Source: Caprella mutica (lineage: Eukaryota > Arthropoda > Malacostraca > Amphipoda > Caprellidae). Taken from it: a stretch of DNA of 64,000 bases. The position numbers and the translations under genes were made by a program. The first letter of the stretch is position 1. Every line of letters begins with the position of its first letter. Positions 1 through 11,212 of the stretch are shown here, in pieces. The notes under the pieces are model-generated. The model saw only the letters and a list, made by a program, of their open reading frames with translations, had not been told where the DNA came from and made no database searches. The stretch is from contig CANNZV010000935.1 of assembly GCA_947561585.1 (NCBI GenBank), positions 1 through 64,000 of the forward strand, written 5' to 3'.

Positions 1-880
1 CTGATAGTACATCATCACAGTGACTCTTTTCACTGATAGTACATCATCACAGTGACTCTTTTCTCTGATAGTACATCATCACAGTGACTCTTTTTTCTGA
101 TAGTACATCATCACAGTGACTCTTTTCTCTGATAGTACATCATCACAGTGACTCTTTCCTCTAATAGTACATCATCACAGTGACTCTTTACTCTGATAGC
201 ACAAAACAGTGACTCTTTCATCTGGCAGTACATCATCACAGTGACTCTTTTCTCTGATAGTACATTATCACAGTGACTCTTTTCTCTGATAGTACATCAT
301 CACAGTGACTCTTTTCTCTAATACTACATCATCACAGTGACTCTTTTATCTAATACTACATCATCACAGTGACTCTTTTCTCTGATAGTACATCATCACA
401 GTGACTCTTTTCTCTGATAGTACATCATCACAGTGACTCTTTTCTCTGATAGTACAAAATCACAGTGACTCTTTTCTCTGATAGTACAACATCACAGAGA
501 CTCTTTTCTCTGATAGTACATCATCACAGTGACTCTTTTCTCTGATAGTACATCATCACAGTGACTCTTTTCTCTGATAGTACATCATCACAGTGACTCT
601 TTTCTCTGATAGTACATCATCACAGTGACTCTTTTCTCTGATAGTACATCATCACAGTGACTCTTTTCTCTGATAGTACATCATCACAGTGACTCTTTTC
701 TCTGATAGAACATCATCACAGTGACTCTTTTCTCTGATAGTACAACATCACAGTGACTCTTTTCTCTGATAGTACATCATCACAGTGACTCTTTTCTCTG
801 ATAGTACATCATCACAGTGACTCTTTTCTCTGATAGTACATCATCACAGTGACTCTTTTCTCTGATAGTACATCATCACA
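1..880. repeat. 32-bp minisatellite, about 27 copies, runs off left edge
   Basis: Tandem units 32 bp apart built on CTGATAGTACATCATCACAG followed by TGACTCTTTT. Copies are near-identical with scattered point changes (for example CTAATACTAC variants at 318-360). The array is already in progress at base 1, so its true length is unknown. No gene is visible in it. Confidence 0.97.
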
Positions 881-898
881 TAATAAACTAATTGGGAA

Positions 899-1140
899 TT
901 AACTGAAATAATATTTGTAAACTCCGTAGATTTTTTATAAACTGTATAAAGAATTAATTCATCATATTTTTCATTGTCATATTCTTCACAACTGTATTAT
1001 TTAATGCTATATTCTTTATTAACAAATTAACAATAAATATATAATATATCAATATCGAATAGAAAAGTGAAGAATATAACAAAATTATTCTTTATTTTGT
1101 TGTCATAAACTCTACGGAGTTTACAACTAATATTTCATTT
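899..1140. mobile_element. Foldback element with TIR TAAACTCCGTAGA
   Basis: TTTGTAAACTCCGTAGA near 914 is matched in reverse complement by TCTACGGAGTTTACAA near 1111, giving a MITE-like palindrome of about 240 bp. The right arm and about 80 bp beyond it (to about 1215) reappear inverted at 4785-4960, on the other side of the large 10-bp array. No coding capacity. Superfamily not recognised. Confidence 0.6.
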
Positions 1141-1732
1141 ACTTTTGGTTTTTCTATTAATTTCTTAGTTTACTCTCATCATTCTGTTGAAATTATTTAA
1201 TGATTTAAAATTTATGAATTTATAATAAAATCTGTATCTATTTTTTAATACCAATTTTTTGGAACTCACTTTTTGATGCCTTTTAAAGAACGGTTATCTA
1301 ATTATTATTTAGTAATTAAAATTTATTTAGATAAATTTAATAATTAAAATTTAATAGTGAAATTTAATTCATTATTACCTTCAGAGATTGCAGAAGGTAG
1401 CGTTTTCGGGGACATTCATTTAATTGTAATCTTGTCCTGTCCTGTTATTTATCTATACTAATAATTTCCCTCGTGTGTTTATTTATTTGATGTCTGCTTT
1501 TACACTATGGGTATTAAACATGAAGAATGTAACTATGATACACACGGGAATATATTGACTTGATATTTAAATTACCCTGTTTTTTTCAATTTTAAATGTT
1601 TGAAAAAGTATCAGTTTATGCAGAAAAATGAATTTTATTTTAATTCGCTAAAAATAACCTAACAACGGGTAATAAATTACTATTGAAGACCCGTTATTAT
1701 TAACGGGCAAATACACTAGTAATCTAATAATT

Positions 1733-1905
1733 CACATAACTCAAAAAATATTCAACCAAATTGCCTGAAATTTTGTGGGACGATTGGTCATTATCCAGGA
1801 ACCATTTCAGATTTTGGAAACGATCAGGTCAAAGGTCAAGGTCAAGTTCAGTAATAAAAGTTACTTTATAAGCGCTGGCGAAGGTTTGCGCTCGACGAGT
1901 GACTG
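1733..1905 (+). repeat. Dispersed repeat family M, copy 1 (GGTCAAAGGTCAAGGTCA)
   Basis: About 170 bp matching two further copies at 5056-5228 and 39395-39555. Shared blocks are ATTCAACCAAATTGCCTGAA, GGGACGATTGGTCA, CCAGGAACCATTT, then GATCAGGTCAAAGGTCAAGG and a GGCGAAGGTTTGCGCTC tail. All three copies lie in the same orientation. No terminal repeats or ORF seen. The tandem GGTCA half-sites resemble nuclear-receptor elements. Confidence 0.75.
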
Positions 1906-2043
1906 TGGTCTACTTTTTTTATTCAAATAGGTTTATTAGAGTTTAATACAAAGATTCAATTGTAATAATGAACTAATATCTTGTTAGTTTCTAACCAATT
2001 AGTTAACAACTTCATTATTTAAAAGAAAAACCTGTTAATGGAT

Positions 2044-4466
2044 CAGAACTTATCGGAACTTATCGTCAGTTATCGGAACTTATCGTCAGCTATCGGAACT
2101 TATCGTTAGTTATCGTAACTTATCGTCAGTTATCGTAACTTATCGTAAGTTATCGTCAGTTATCGGAACTTATCGTCAGTTATCGTAACTTATCGTCAGT
2201 TATCGTCAGTTATCGTCAGTTATCGGAACTTATCGTCAGTTATCGTAACTTATCGTCAGTTATCGTAACTTATCGTCAGTTATCGTAACTTATCGTCAGT
2301 TATCGTAACTTATCGTCAGTTATCGGAACTTATCGTCAGTTATCGTAACTTATCGTCAGTTATCGTAACTTATCGTCAGTTATCGTAACTTATCGTCAGT
2401 TATCGTAACTTATCGTCAGTTATCGTCAGTTATCGTCAGTTATCGGAACTTATCGTCAGTTATCGTAACTTATCGTAACTTATCGTAAGTTATCGTAAGT
2501 TATCGTCAGTTATCGTAACTTATCGTCAGTTATCGTAACTTATCGTCAGTTATCGTAACTTATCGTCAGTTATCGGAACTTATCGTCAGTTATCGTAACT
2601 TATCGTCAGTTATCGGAACTTATCGTCAGTTATCGTAACTTATCGTCAGTTATCGTAACTTATCGTCAGTTATCGTCAGTTATCGTCAGTTATCGGAACT
2701 TATCGTCAGTTATCGTAACTTATCGTCAGTTATCGGAACTTATCGTCAGTTATCGTCAGTTATCGTCAGTTATCGGAACTTATCGTCAGTTATCGTAACT
2801 TATCGTCAGTTATCGTAACTTATCGTCAGTTATCGTCAGTTATCGTCAGTTATCGTAACTTATCGTCAGTTATCGTAACTTATCGTAACTTATCGTAAGT
2901 TATCGTAAGTTATCGTCAGTTATCGTAACTTATCGTCAGTTATCGTAAGTTATCGTCAGTTATCGTAACTTATCGTCAGTTATCGGAACTTATCGTCAGT
3001 TATCGTAACTTATCGTCAGTTATCGTCAGTTATCGTCAGTTATCGTAACTTATCGTCAGTTATCGTAACTTATCGTAACTTATCGTAAGTTATCGTAACT
3101 TATCGTCAGTTATCGTAACTTATCGTCAGTTATCGTAACTTATCGTCAGTTATCGTAAGTTATCGTCAGTTATCGTAACTTATCGTCAGTTATCGTAACT
3201 TATCGTCAGTTATCGTAACTTATCGTCAGTTATCGTAACTTATCGTCAGTTATCGGAACTTATCGTCAGTTATCGTAACTTATCGTCAGTTATCGTAACT
3301 TATCGTCAGTTATCGTCAGTTATCGTAACTTATCGTCAGTTATCGTAACTTATCGTCAGTTATCGGAACTTATCGTCAGTTATCGTAACTTATCGTCAGT
3401 TATCGTCAGTTATCGTAACTTATCGTCAGTTATCGTAACTTATCGTCAGTTATCGTAACTTATCGTCAGTTATCGTAACTTATCGTCAGTTATCGTAACT
3501 TATCGTAAGTTATCGTCAGTTATCGTAACTTATCGTCAGTTATCGTAACTTATCGTCAGTTATCGTAACTTATCGTCAGTTATCGTAACTTATCGTCAGT
3601 TATCGTAACTTATCGTCAGTTATCGAAACTTATCGTCAGTTATCGTAACTTATCGTCAGTTATCGTAAGTTATCGTCAGTTATCGTAACTTATCGTCAGT
3701 TATCGTCAGTTTTCGTCAGTTATCGGAACTTATCGTCAGTTATCGCCAGTTATGTAACTTATCGTCAGTTATCGTAACTTATCGTAAGTTATCGTCAGTT
3801 ATCGTAAGTTATCGTCAGTTATCGTAAGTTATCGTAACTTATCGTCAGTTATCGTAAGTTATCGCCAGTTATCGTAACTTATCGTCAGTTATCGTAAGTT
3901 ATCGTCAGTTATCGTAACTTATCGTCAGTTATCGTCAGTTTTCGTCAGTTATCGCCAGTTATGTAACTTATCGTCAGTTATCGTCAGTTATCGTAACTTA
4001 TCGTAAGTTATCGTCAGTTATCGTAAGTTATCGTCAGTTATCGTAAGTTATCGCCAGTTATGTAACTTATCGTCAGTTATCGTAACTTATCGCCAGTTAT
4101 CGTAACTTATCGTCAGTTATCGTCAGTTTTCGTCAGTTATCGCCAGTTATGTAACTTATCGTCAGTTATCGTCAGTTATCGTAACTTATCGTAAGTTATC
4201 GTCAGTTATCGTAAGTTATCGTCAGTTATCGTAACTTATCGCCAGTTATGTAACTTATCGTCAGTTATGTAACTTATCGTCAGTTATCGTAAGTTATCGT
4301 AAGTTATCGTCAGTTATGTAACTTATCGTCAGTTATCGTAACTTATCGCCAGTTATGTAACTTATCGTCAGTTATCGTAACTTATCGTAAGTTATCGTCA
4401 GTTATCGTAAGTTATCGTCAGTTATGTAACTTATCGTAAGTTATCGTCAGTTATCGTAAGTTATCG
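2044..4466. repeat. 10-bp tandem array (TATCGTCAGT / TATCGTAACT), 2.4 kb
   Basis: About 240 decamers of four main kinds: TATCGTCAGT, TATCGTAACT, TATCGGAACT and TATCGTAAGT. They are arranged mostly as 20-bp pairs and then as longer higher-order blocks. From about 3750 onward the units contain 9-bp deletions (TTATGTAAC), so this end is more degenerate. There is no long ORF. Confidence 0.98.
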
Positions 4467-4784
4467 GTTCTTCAAAGAAGTCAAATTATCGACACTCCAA
4501 ATTATGCAAACTTCAGTTATTTGCTCATTCAATAATGACCAAAAAGTCTCTGATTATTTCATGCAACTTAAATAATATAATGATGTCAATTATGAATAGA
4601 AATAATTTATTATTTACATAAAACTTAAACTTCATTGACGACATCGTACATCTGACTTAATTTTTATTAGTCTTCTTTTCAGGTCAAATAGACTTACTTT
4701 AAGGTCAATTTGACTTCTATTTATCATCAGACTTAAGTTATAATAAATAGGTATTGGTTTTAAGAGAATGAATGTAATATTAAA

Positions 4785-4960
4785 ATGCAGCCTATAGTAA
4801 ATTTATAAATTGACGAATTTTCAATCATTAAATAATTTCAACGGAATGAAGAGATTAAACTGAAAAGTTATTGAAAAAGTAAATGAAATATTAGTTGTAA
4901 ACTCCGTAGATTTTATGACAACTCGATAAAGAATTATTTTTGATATATTTTTTGCTTCTT
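4785..4960. repeat. Inverted copy of the 1105-1215 segment
   Basis: Reverse complement of this stretch matches the arm and flank around 1105-1215: AAACTCCGTAGATTTTATGA, AAATGAAATATTAGTTGTAA, and TTAAATAATTTCAACGGAAT against ATTCTGTTGAAATTATTTAA. Together the pair brackets the 10-bp array as inverted repeats more than 110 bp long. This may be one large TIR element or two opposed insertions. Confidence 0.65.
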
Positions 4961-5055
4961 AATTTCTGTGATGTTATTTTCTTTATTGGTAAATTCACCA
5001 TCGCTAAAATTTCTGATGGTTATGTTTTATTCTGATCTTCTCGTTTTATCATCTT

Positions 5056-5228
5056 ATTATTCGCATAACTCAAAAAGAATTCAACCAAATTGTCTGAAAT
5101 TTAGTTGGACGATTGGTGAATGTCAAGGAACCATTTGGTTAGATTTTGGGAACGATCAGGTCAAAGGTCAAAGATCAATTATAACTCAACAAGAACAAAA
5201 AAATGGAGCTGTGACGAAGGGCGCCCGT
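5056..5228 (+). repeat. Dispersed repeat family M, copy 2
   Basis: Same blocks as the copy at 1733: ATTCAACCAAATTGTCTGAA, GGACGATTGGTGAA, CAAGGAACCATTT and GATCAGGTCAAAGGTCAAAG. It is more diverged at the 3' end. A 107-codon reading frame crosses it, but it has no family resemblance and is not called a gene. Confidence 0.7.
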
Positions 5229-5396
5229 TCTAGTTTTCAATTGTATTCATTTCTAAATATTCAATTGATATTTTTCAGTGTGTTATGTTGAAAATAATAA
5301 TAGTGACAATAAGTTGTAGTCATTGATACGATAGAAAGTAAATACTTCAGCTGGCAATATTCTATTTTCTGTGTAATAGCATGTATCTATAAGCCA

Positions 5397-6069
5397 ATAA
5401 TCATTTTAATCCATTAATCATTTACAGAGCTTATCAACTCTCTATTAATCAATTTAATCCATTAATCATTTACAGAGCTTAACAACACTCTATTAATCAA
5501 TTTAATCCATTAATCATTTACAGAGCTTATCAACACTCTATTAATCATTTTAATCCATTTATCAACACTCTATTAATCATTTTAATCCATTTATCAACAC
5601 TCTATTAATCATTTTAATCCATTTATCAACACTCTATTAATCATTTTAATCCATTTATCAACACTCTTTTAATCATTTTAATCCATTTATCAACACTCTT
5701 TTAATCATTTTAATCCATTTATCAACACTCTATTAATCATTTTAATCCATTTATCAACACTCTATTAATCATTTTAATCCATTTATCAACACTCTATTAA
5801 TCATTTTAATCCATTTATCAACACTATATTAATCATTTTAATCCATTTATCAACACTCTATTAATCATTTTAATCCATTTATCAACACTCTATTAATCAT
5901 TTTAATCCATTTATCAACACTCTATTAATCATTTTAATCCATTTATCAACACTCTATTAATCATTTTAATCCATTTATCAACACTCTATTAATCATTTTA
6001 ATCCATTTATCAACACTCTATTAATCATTTTAATCCATTTATCAACACTCTATTAATCATTTTAATCGC
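5397..6069. repeat. 32-bp minisatellite grown from a longer unit
   Basis: The first ~150 bp hold about three copies of a longer unit that includes ATTAATCATTTACAGAGCTT. From about 5530 a shortened 32-bp unit (core TTAATCCATTTATCAACACT) is repeated about 16 times. The short form looks like an internally deleted derivative of the long one. Confidence 0.95.
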
Positions 6070-6188
6070 TTAAAGTTTTCTTTTGTTAAATAAAATCCCT
6101 TTTAATTCCAATTTTATTATACAAAGGCATTAAAATTGACATCAATATATATTGTGCCTCTATATCTTAACACACTGTATAGTAGTGG

Positions 6189-6257
6189 CCCAGGCAAGAA
6201 GGACTTATTCCTGGGATATTAAGGGAATATACCAGGAATAATTCCTTCTTGCCTGGG
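6189..6257. mobile_element. Family E mini-foldback (CCCAGGCAAGAAGGA)
   Basis: A 69-bp palindrome starting CCCAGGCAAGAAGGA and ending TCCTTCTTGCCTGGG, with central CCTGGGATATTAAGGGAATA. Other copies: 9831-9897, an internally amplified one at 10432-10620, and one split by another MITE at 15093-15429. No coding capacity. Confidence 0.85.
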
Positions 6258-6424
6258 ACTATGAATAAAAGGCTTCCAAGAGTTTTATTAATGACTTTAA
6301 TTTGTAAAAATGAAAGCAATTCTCTTTTTCGTTATTTAGTAGAACTGTAGAGTAAATTGTGCTATTTAAATATATACGGAATAAATTATAATTACCTTTC
6401 TTATTTTGCCAAAGGGTGAATATC

Positions 6425-6597
6425 GGGTAAGTTACGAATTAACGGACAGTTACACAATTATGGTCATGTAAGAAAAAAATGTAATTTACCATTTTAACTG
6501 ATAATTATAATTAAAGCAATAGATATATAATAATTACAACATAATTTTTCTTATGTGACCGAAGATGTGGAACTGACCGATAATTCGTAACTTACCC
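6425..6597. mobile_element. Family A MITE, copy 1 (GGGTAAGTTACGAATTA ends)
   Basis: Left end GGGTAAGTTACGAATTA and right end TAATTCGTAACTTACCC are inverted repeats, with subterminal CCGAAGATGTGGAACTG in the right arm. The family is the commonest in the window, with ten or more full, half or degraded copies. It is non-autonomous. Confidence 0.9.
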
Positions 6598-7216
6598 TAC
6601 ATGTGTAACTGGATAAATAATGTGACATTAAATAATTTATTGAGGACGGTAAACATGAGTTAATTTAATTAAAATTGATTACTAATGCAATTTAAATCAA
6701 ATTGATTACTAATGCAATTTAATTTATTATTACAATTTTCTCCATTTATGTACCATTCACGCAAGCCACAAGATGTAAGAAGTCAATGCAGTTGAAGAGA
6801 GTCACTCAGCTACAGAATGGAAAAGCGAAGCAATGGTTGCAATATATATAAATTTCGGGATACCTTTCTATTGTTTTTATTTCAATTGGTTAGGTTTTGC
6901 CAAAGATGAACGAACCAGAAAGAATTTGAGTAAAATGTTGTAAATACAAAAAACTTCAATTGAAAACCTCTTCCAGAAAAATTGATCAAAGACTTCAAAA
7001 AAACTCTATTTTCTTTGTAAGTTTGAAATCCATCGACATTGAAATTATAAATTATCGCAGCTTTCTATTAAAATGGACATTTACCTGAAGTAATTAAACT
7101 TAAGACATCACAGGTTCTTAGCAATAAAAAAAACTATAAGAGCAAATGTATGAGTAACATTTTGTTTAAAAACTTCGTATGTTCATTTCAGTACAAAGTA
7201 TTCATTGGTAGAGAGT

Positions 7217-7570
7217 AACGTAACTAATATATCAGTCATGAGTACCAACTGTAGCAACTAATATATCAGTCATGAGTACCAACTGTAGCAACTAATACAT
7301 ATATCAGTCATGTCTACCAACTGTAGCAACTAATACATATATCAGTCATGTCTACCAACTGTAGCAACTTATATATCAGTCATGTCTACCAACTGTAGCA
7401 ACTTATATATCAGTCATGTCTACCAACTGTAGCAACTAATATATCAGTCATGTCTACCAACTGTAGCAACTAATATATCAGTCATGTCTACCAACTGTAG
7501 CAACTAATATATCAGTCATGTGTACCAACTGTAGCAACTAATATATCAGTCATGAGTACCAACTACAGCA
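7217..7570. repeat. 34-bp minisatellite, about 10 copies
   Basis: Unit contains ATATATCAGTCATGTCTACC followed by AACTGTAGCAACTA. End copies carry ATGAGTACC and the middle copies ATGTCTACC, and two copies have extra CATA. No ORF. Confidence 0.95.
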
Positions 7571-7599
7571 ACCACACAAATAATAATATACTCTCTTCT

Positions 7600-7652
7600 T
7601 ATAAATATTATGATCGATGATGTGGAACTGTTCGATAATTCGTAACTTACCC
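7600..7652. mobile_element. Family A MITE, right-end fragment
   Basis: Only the right arm is present: GATCGATGATGTGGAACTG then TTCGATAATTCGTAACTTAC. It sits 75 bp before a full copy, possibly from an incomplete or rearranged insertion. Confidence 0.7.
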
Positions 7653-7728
7653 CTACATGATAATCTAAATCCTTTCTAATAAAAATAATAATTTTAAATT
7701 AAATGTCTTACTTTAATAATTTATTATA

Positions 7729-7908
7729 GGGTAAGTTATGAATTATTGGACGGTTACACATTTTCGGACAATTAAGAAAAAATGAACTATAGGTATCCAT
7801 GGTACCTGCAGGTATCTTGGATACCAAGTAAAATAAAGCTAGGTAATAATACGTTTTTTTCTCATTTGTTCTAAAATGTGGAAGTGTGCAATAAGTCAGA
7901 ACATACCC
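7729..7908. mobile_element. Family A MITE, copy 2
   Basis: Left end GGGTAAGTTATGAATTATTG; centre GGTATCCATGGTACCTGCAG with its inverted partner; right end diverged (AAGTCAGAACATACCC). A 97-codon minus frame inside it is a by-product. Confidence 0.8.
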
Positions 7909-8670
7909 CACCCCTCGAGTTGTGAAGTATAGAATAGAAGGCAAACAACTTACAGGCAATGGGAAACTTTCCCATGAGGAAAATAGGAAAAATGGAGGCA
8001 AAAAAGGGTAGAGGATAATCTAACACTTGTGAGTGCAGATAAATCCTTTATCACAACAAATTATCGAAATGTTAGGTAGGTTCTTTTCCCTATTTACACA
8101 TCAGTTATTGATGAGTGAAGTTAGTTCACAAATCAGTCGAGAAATTAAAAAAAATACAAATAGTTATCTACCTACGACAATAAATGATTCGATTAAAATA
8201 AAATCATAATGCATCATAAATTAATAATGATTAAAGTCTTTCGTCGGACACTTAATGATATTTTATCAATAGGTACCAATATCAATTGGTAATTTAAATT
8301 AGTTAGAACATTTGATTTTCTGTTTGTCGCAACTGTTGACATTTTAGAAGTCAAGTGCACAAAATATATTAATGAACATTTCTCATAATAAAATAGAGTC
8401 CAAACTAATTAAAATAATGTAAATGAGGAGGTGGAAATAAATTAAAGCATAACATCCATTGATGTTAATTGCGTATAAAAAATAATTGCGTAGTAACGTA
8501 GAAATAATAATTTCATGAATTTCAGTATATTTAATAAAAATATAAATCTATAACTTAATGTTTAGATAAATCAAAGTTTAATATTCGTTGCAGCAAAAAT
8601 AGTTTTGGTTTATTTATCATCTATCATATATTCTAAGAGACAGTGAAAACCCATCAGTAAAGGAACATAA

Positions 8671-8774
8671 GTTATGGTGGGCCATAGAAGATTAAAAAGG
8701 GGATCTCCTCTCTTAATCTTCTATGGCCCCACCATAACTTTCCCCTCTTAATCTTCTATGGCCCCACCATAACA
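8671..8774. repeat. Short foldback repeat with duplicated arm
   Basis: GTTATGGTGGGCCATAGAAG near 8671 is reverse-complemented by CTTCTATGGCCCCACCATAA twice (near 8718 and 8752). This could fold into two alternative hairpins. No gene. Confidence 0.8.
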
Positions 8775-8916
8775 ATGAGAGAAAAAAGTTTATCGTAGAC
8801 AGTGCTCATGACTGCAGAAAAGCTATCATCTTCTAGACTACCTATGACTTTTCATTGCATTATGGAAGAGGGAAATGAAGAGTCAAAAGAAAATGTACAC
8901 AAGAAATAAAAGTTAT

Positions 8917-9382
8917 GTTATTAATTTAATTAAATTAAAGTATGAACTTTAAATACATTCCTTGGTGAAAGAGCAGTAAAAGTAACTTTATTTGCCTAGC
9001 ATAAAAAAAAATAAGAAGAACATCACTGACATCTTACAAGAAGTAGCAAGGTTAATATGGCAAATTACAACAGTTCTCTTCCCCCTCACCCATCTTGGAA
9101 ATGAATTGGCTAAAGTTTACAGTTATTATCTGATGTGTAATGAATATCGGATAAAAAGATGCATAGGTTATTAATAAAAAACACATTAAAATATATACCT
9201 TGTTGAAAGAGCAGTAAATAATAACTTGACTGGTGGATAATTGAAATCTTTAGGTTCACATTGAACAAATTCAATTATCCAGCAATAAAAATTAGATGAT
9301 AGGCAAATGAAGTTACTTTTACTGCTCTTTCACCAAGGAATGTATATTAAAGTTCATATTTTGATTTAATTAAATTAATAAC
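8917..9382. mobile_element. 466-bp MITE with ~80-bp terminal inverted repeats
   Basis: The left arm (GTTATTAATTTAATTAAATT then CATTCCTTGGTGAAAGAGCA) is mirrored by the right arm (TGCTCTTTCACCAAGGAATG then AATTTAATTAAATTAATAAC). An internal diverged copy of the arm (TTGTTGAAAGAGCAGTAAAT) lies near 9200. The 60-codon frame inside is not a credible gene. Confidence 0.85.
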
Positions 9383-9479
9383 TAATTTAAATTCCCATCC
9401 ATTATTTAATCAACATCTAATAATTATTAATTACTAAACATTATTCGCTACAAACTTCTAACTTAAAAGAGAAAATAAA

Positions 9480-9714
9480 ATAGGTCCTCTTCACTCTTGC
9501 GTTTCTCACGCCGCCTTTAAAAAAATGCTCATTGCAAAAAGTTGAGCTACAATTTATTTTAACGGAGTTCTTCGCACTTGCGTTTTTTTCCCACCAGCAT
9601 TTTTTCTACCGCAAGTGTGAAGGACTCTGTTAAAATCAATTGCAGCTCAACTTTTTGCCATGAGCATTTTTTTAAAGGCGGCGTTGAGAAACGCAAGTGT
9701 GAAGGGGGCCTATT
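9480..9714. mobile_element. 235-bp palindromic MITE (CACTTGCGTTT arms)
   Basis: Arms CTCTTCACTCTTGCGTTTCT and AGAAACGCAAGTGTGAAGGG, with inner arms AAAAAGTTGAGCTACAAT and ATTGCAGCTCAACTTTTTG. The whole element is close to a perfect palindrome around 9590. Single copy in this window. Confidence 0.85.
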
Positions 9715-9830
9715 TCTGTTTTTACTTTAGCATAGTATCACAATCTGATTAGTGGAGTCTTAAATTGCCTACTAATAACATTTTAACTAATTCCTATCTA
9801 TTATTTACAGAGAAAACATCCTTTATCTGA

Positions 9831-9897
9831 TAGGCAAGAAGGGTTTAGTCCTGGGATATTATGGGAATATCCCAGGAGCAAATCCTACTTGCCTGGG
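9831..9897. mobile_element. Family E mini-foldback, copy 2
   Basis: AGGCAAGAAGGGTTTAGTCC and CAAATCCTACTTGCCTGGG around central CTGGGATATTATGGGAATAT. Same structure as the copy at 6189. Confidence 0.8.
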
Positions 9898-10431
9898 TAG
9901 GCAATACATTCAATTTAAATTGTGCATATATATCATATAATCTATATAATGTAAATTAAATATCTTAATTTATTTATATATATAACATTCAGTAAAATAT
10001 TCTTTTAAATATATTTGAGGAAATTTGACCCTAGATTTGTTTTACAGTTATAATATTTTAATATTTAATTATTACAATTAAAAATAGACACTTCCTTAAT
10101 TAAAAATAATATAAAAATAAATTAACTGCTATAAGAGAATCTGTATCTTAAATTGAAATAAATCATTTATAGAAAGATTGTACAACTTACTATTGTACTT
10201 GAATAAATAATATTTTATTCATTAATTAATTATAAATAATATAACAGTCACTCTTTAATCCTTATTAATTATCAATAGCTTGAGTAAATAGTGACACCCA
10301 CATACAACATTTAATATATTTCGCACCCTTAGAGTTAACAGTAGCTAATAATTAGGAACAACAAGAACAACCTAATGAACGGAAATGTAGACAAAGTTTT
10401 ATTGCTTCGAAGACACCCAATGTTCTTATTT
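9898..10431. other. AT-rich spacer, nothing recognised
   Basis: Very AT-rich sequence with short direct repeats such as TATATATATAACATTCAG. I see no ORF, splice-bounded exon or element ends. Confidence 0.6.
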
Positions 10432-10620
10432 CCCAGGCAAGGATTTATTCCTGGGAAATGCCCTTAATATCCCAGGAATAACTCCTTCTTACCTGGGATA
10501 ATGCCCTTAATATCCCAGGAATAACTCCTTCTTACCTGGGATAATGCCCTTAATATCCCAGGAATAACTCCTTCTTACCTGGGATAATGACCTTAATATC
10601 CCAGGAATAACTCCTTACCT
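10432..10620. mobile_element. Family E element with internally amplified arm
   Basis: Starts CCCAGGCAAGGATTTATTCC; then a block containing CTTAATATCCCAGGAATAAC and TCCTTCTTACCTGGGATAAT is repeated about four times in tandem. It shows a foldback element turning into a short minisatellite. Confidence 0.85.
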
Positions 10621-10679
10621 GTTAAATACCAATTCAATTCACTGCAACTATAGCCAATCTAGAGGAAATTATTTAATAT

Positions 10680-10770
10680 TATTGTATATCATTAATATAT
10701 ATTGTATATTTCTAATATATATTGTATATTTCTAATATATATTGTATATTTCTAATATATACTGTATATC
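10680..10770. repeat. 20-bp AT minisatellite, about 4-5 copies
   Basis: Unit TTGTATATTTCTAATATATA repeated with small variants. No other content. Confidence 0.85.
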
Positions 10771-10943
10771 TTCAATGACTAGATCCTATACTGTCCACAT
10801 AAAAGGCCAGAAACTATAGCCCAATCATCACAAGCTTTACTTATGTCAACTAAAACTATAAAAATCTCATATATATTTGTACAAAAATATAGTGATAAGC
10901 ACACTAATTTAGGACAGATTAAAATCTACCAAAAACTAATAAC

Positions 10944-11117
10944 TAGGGTTGTGACAATATGCTATTAAAATCATATATCCCGAAAATATTATAGATGGAG
11001 AGAATTAAAGAGTATTGAATGGTTCTACACCAGCGGTATATAGTATTCGATACCACTTCATTTCGTCTGTGATATTCTTAAGATCTATGATTTTAAAAGC
11101 ATATTGTCACAACCCTA
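10944..11117. mobile_element. Family F MITE, copy 1 (AGGGTTGTGACAATATGC ends)
   Basis: Ends AGGGTTGTGACAATATGC and GCATATTGTCACAACCCT are inverted repeats. The interior includes GGTTCTACACCAGCGGTATA and TCTGTGATATTCTTAAGATC. Two more copies lie at 17017-17177 and 17178-17738 in the opposite orientation. Confidence 0.9.
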
Positions 11118-11212
11118 ATAATACGATATAACACTTCGTTGAGATAAATCATGGAATAAAATAAATGCTAAGATACACATAATAGATGAGAAATTATTAG
11201 AAATGAAAAAAG

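Noticed and set aside
1..880. CRISPR-like regular repeat
   Set aside because: Units are contiguous with no unique spacers, and the genome is eukaryotic. It is a minisatellite. The same applies to the 23-, 59- and 60-bp arrays.
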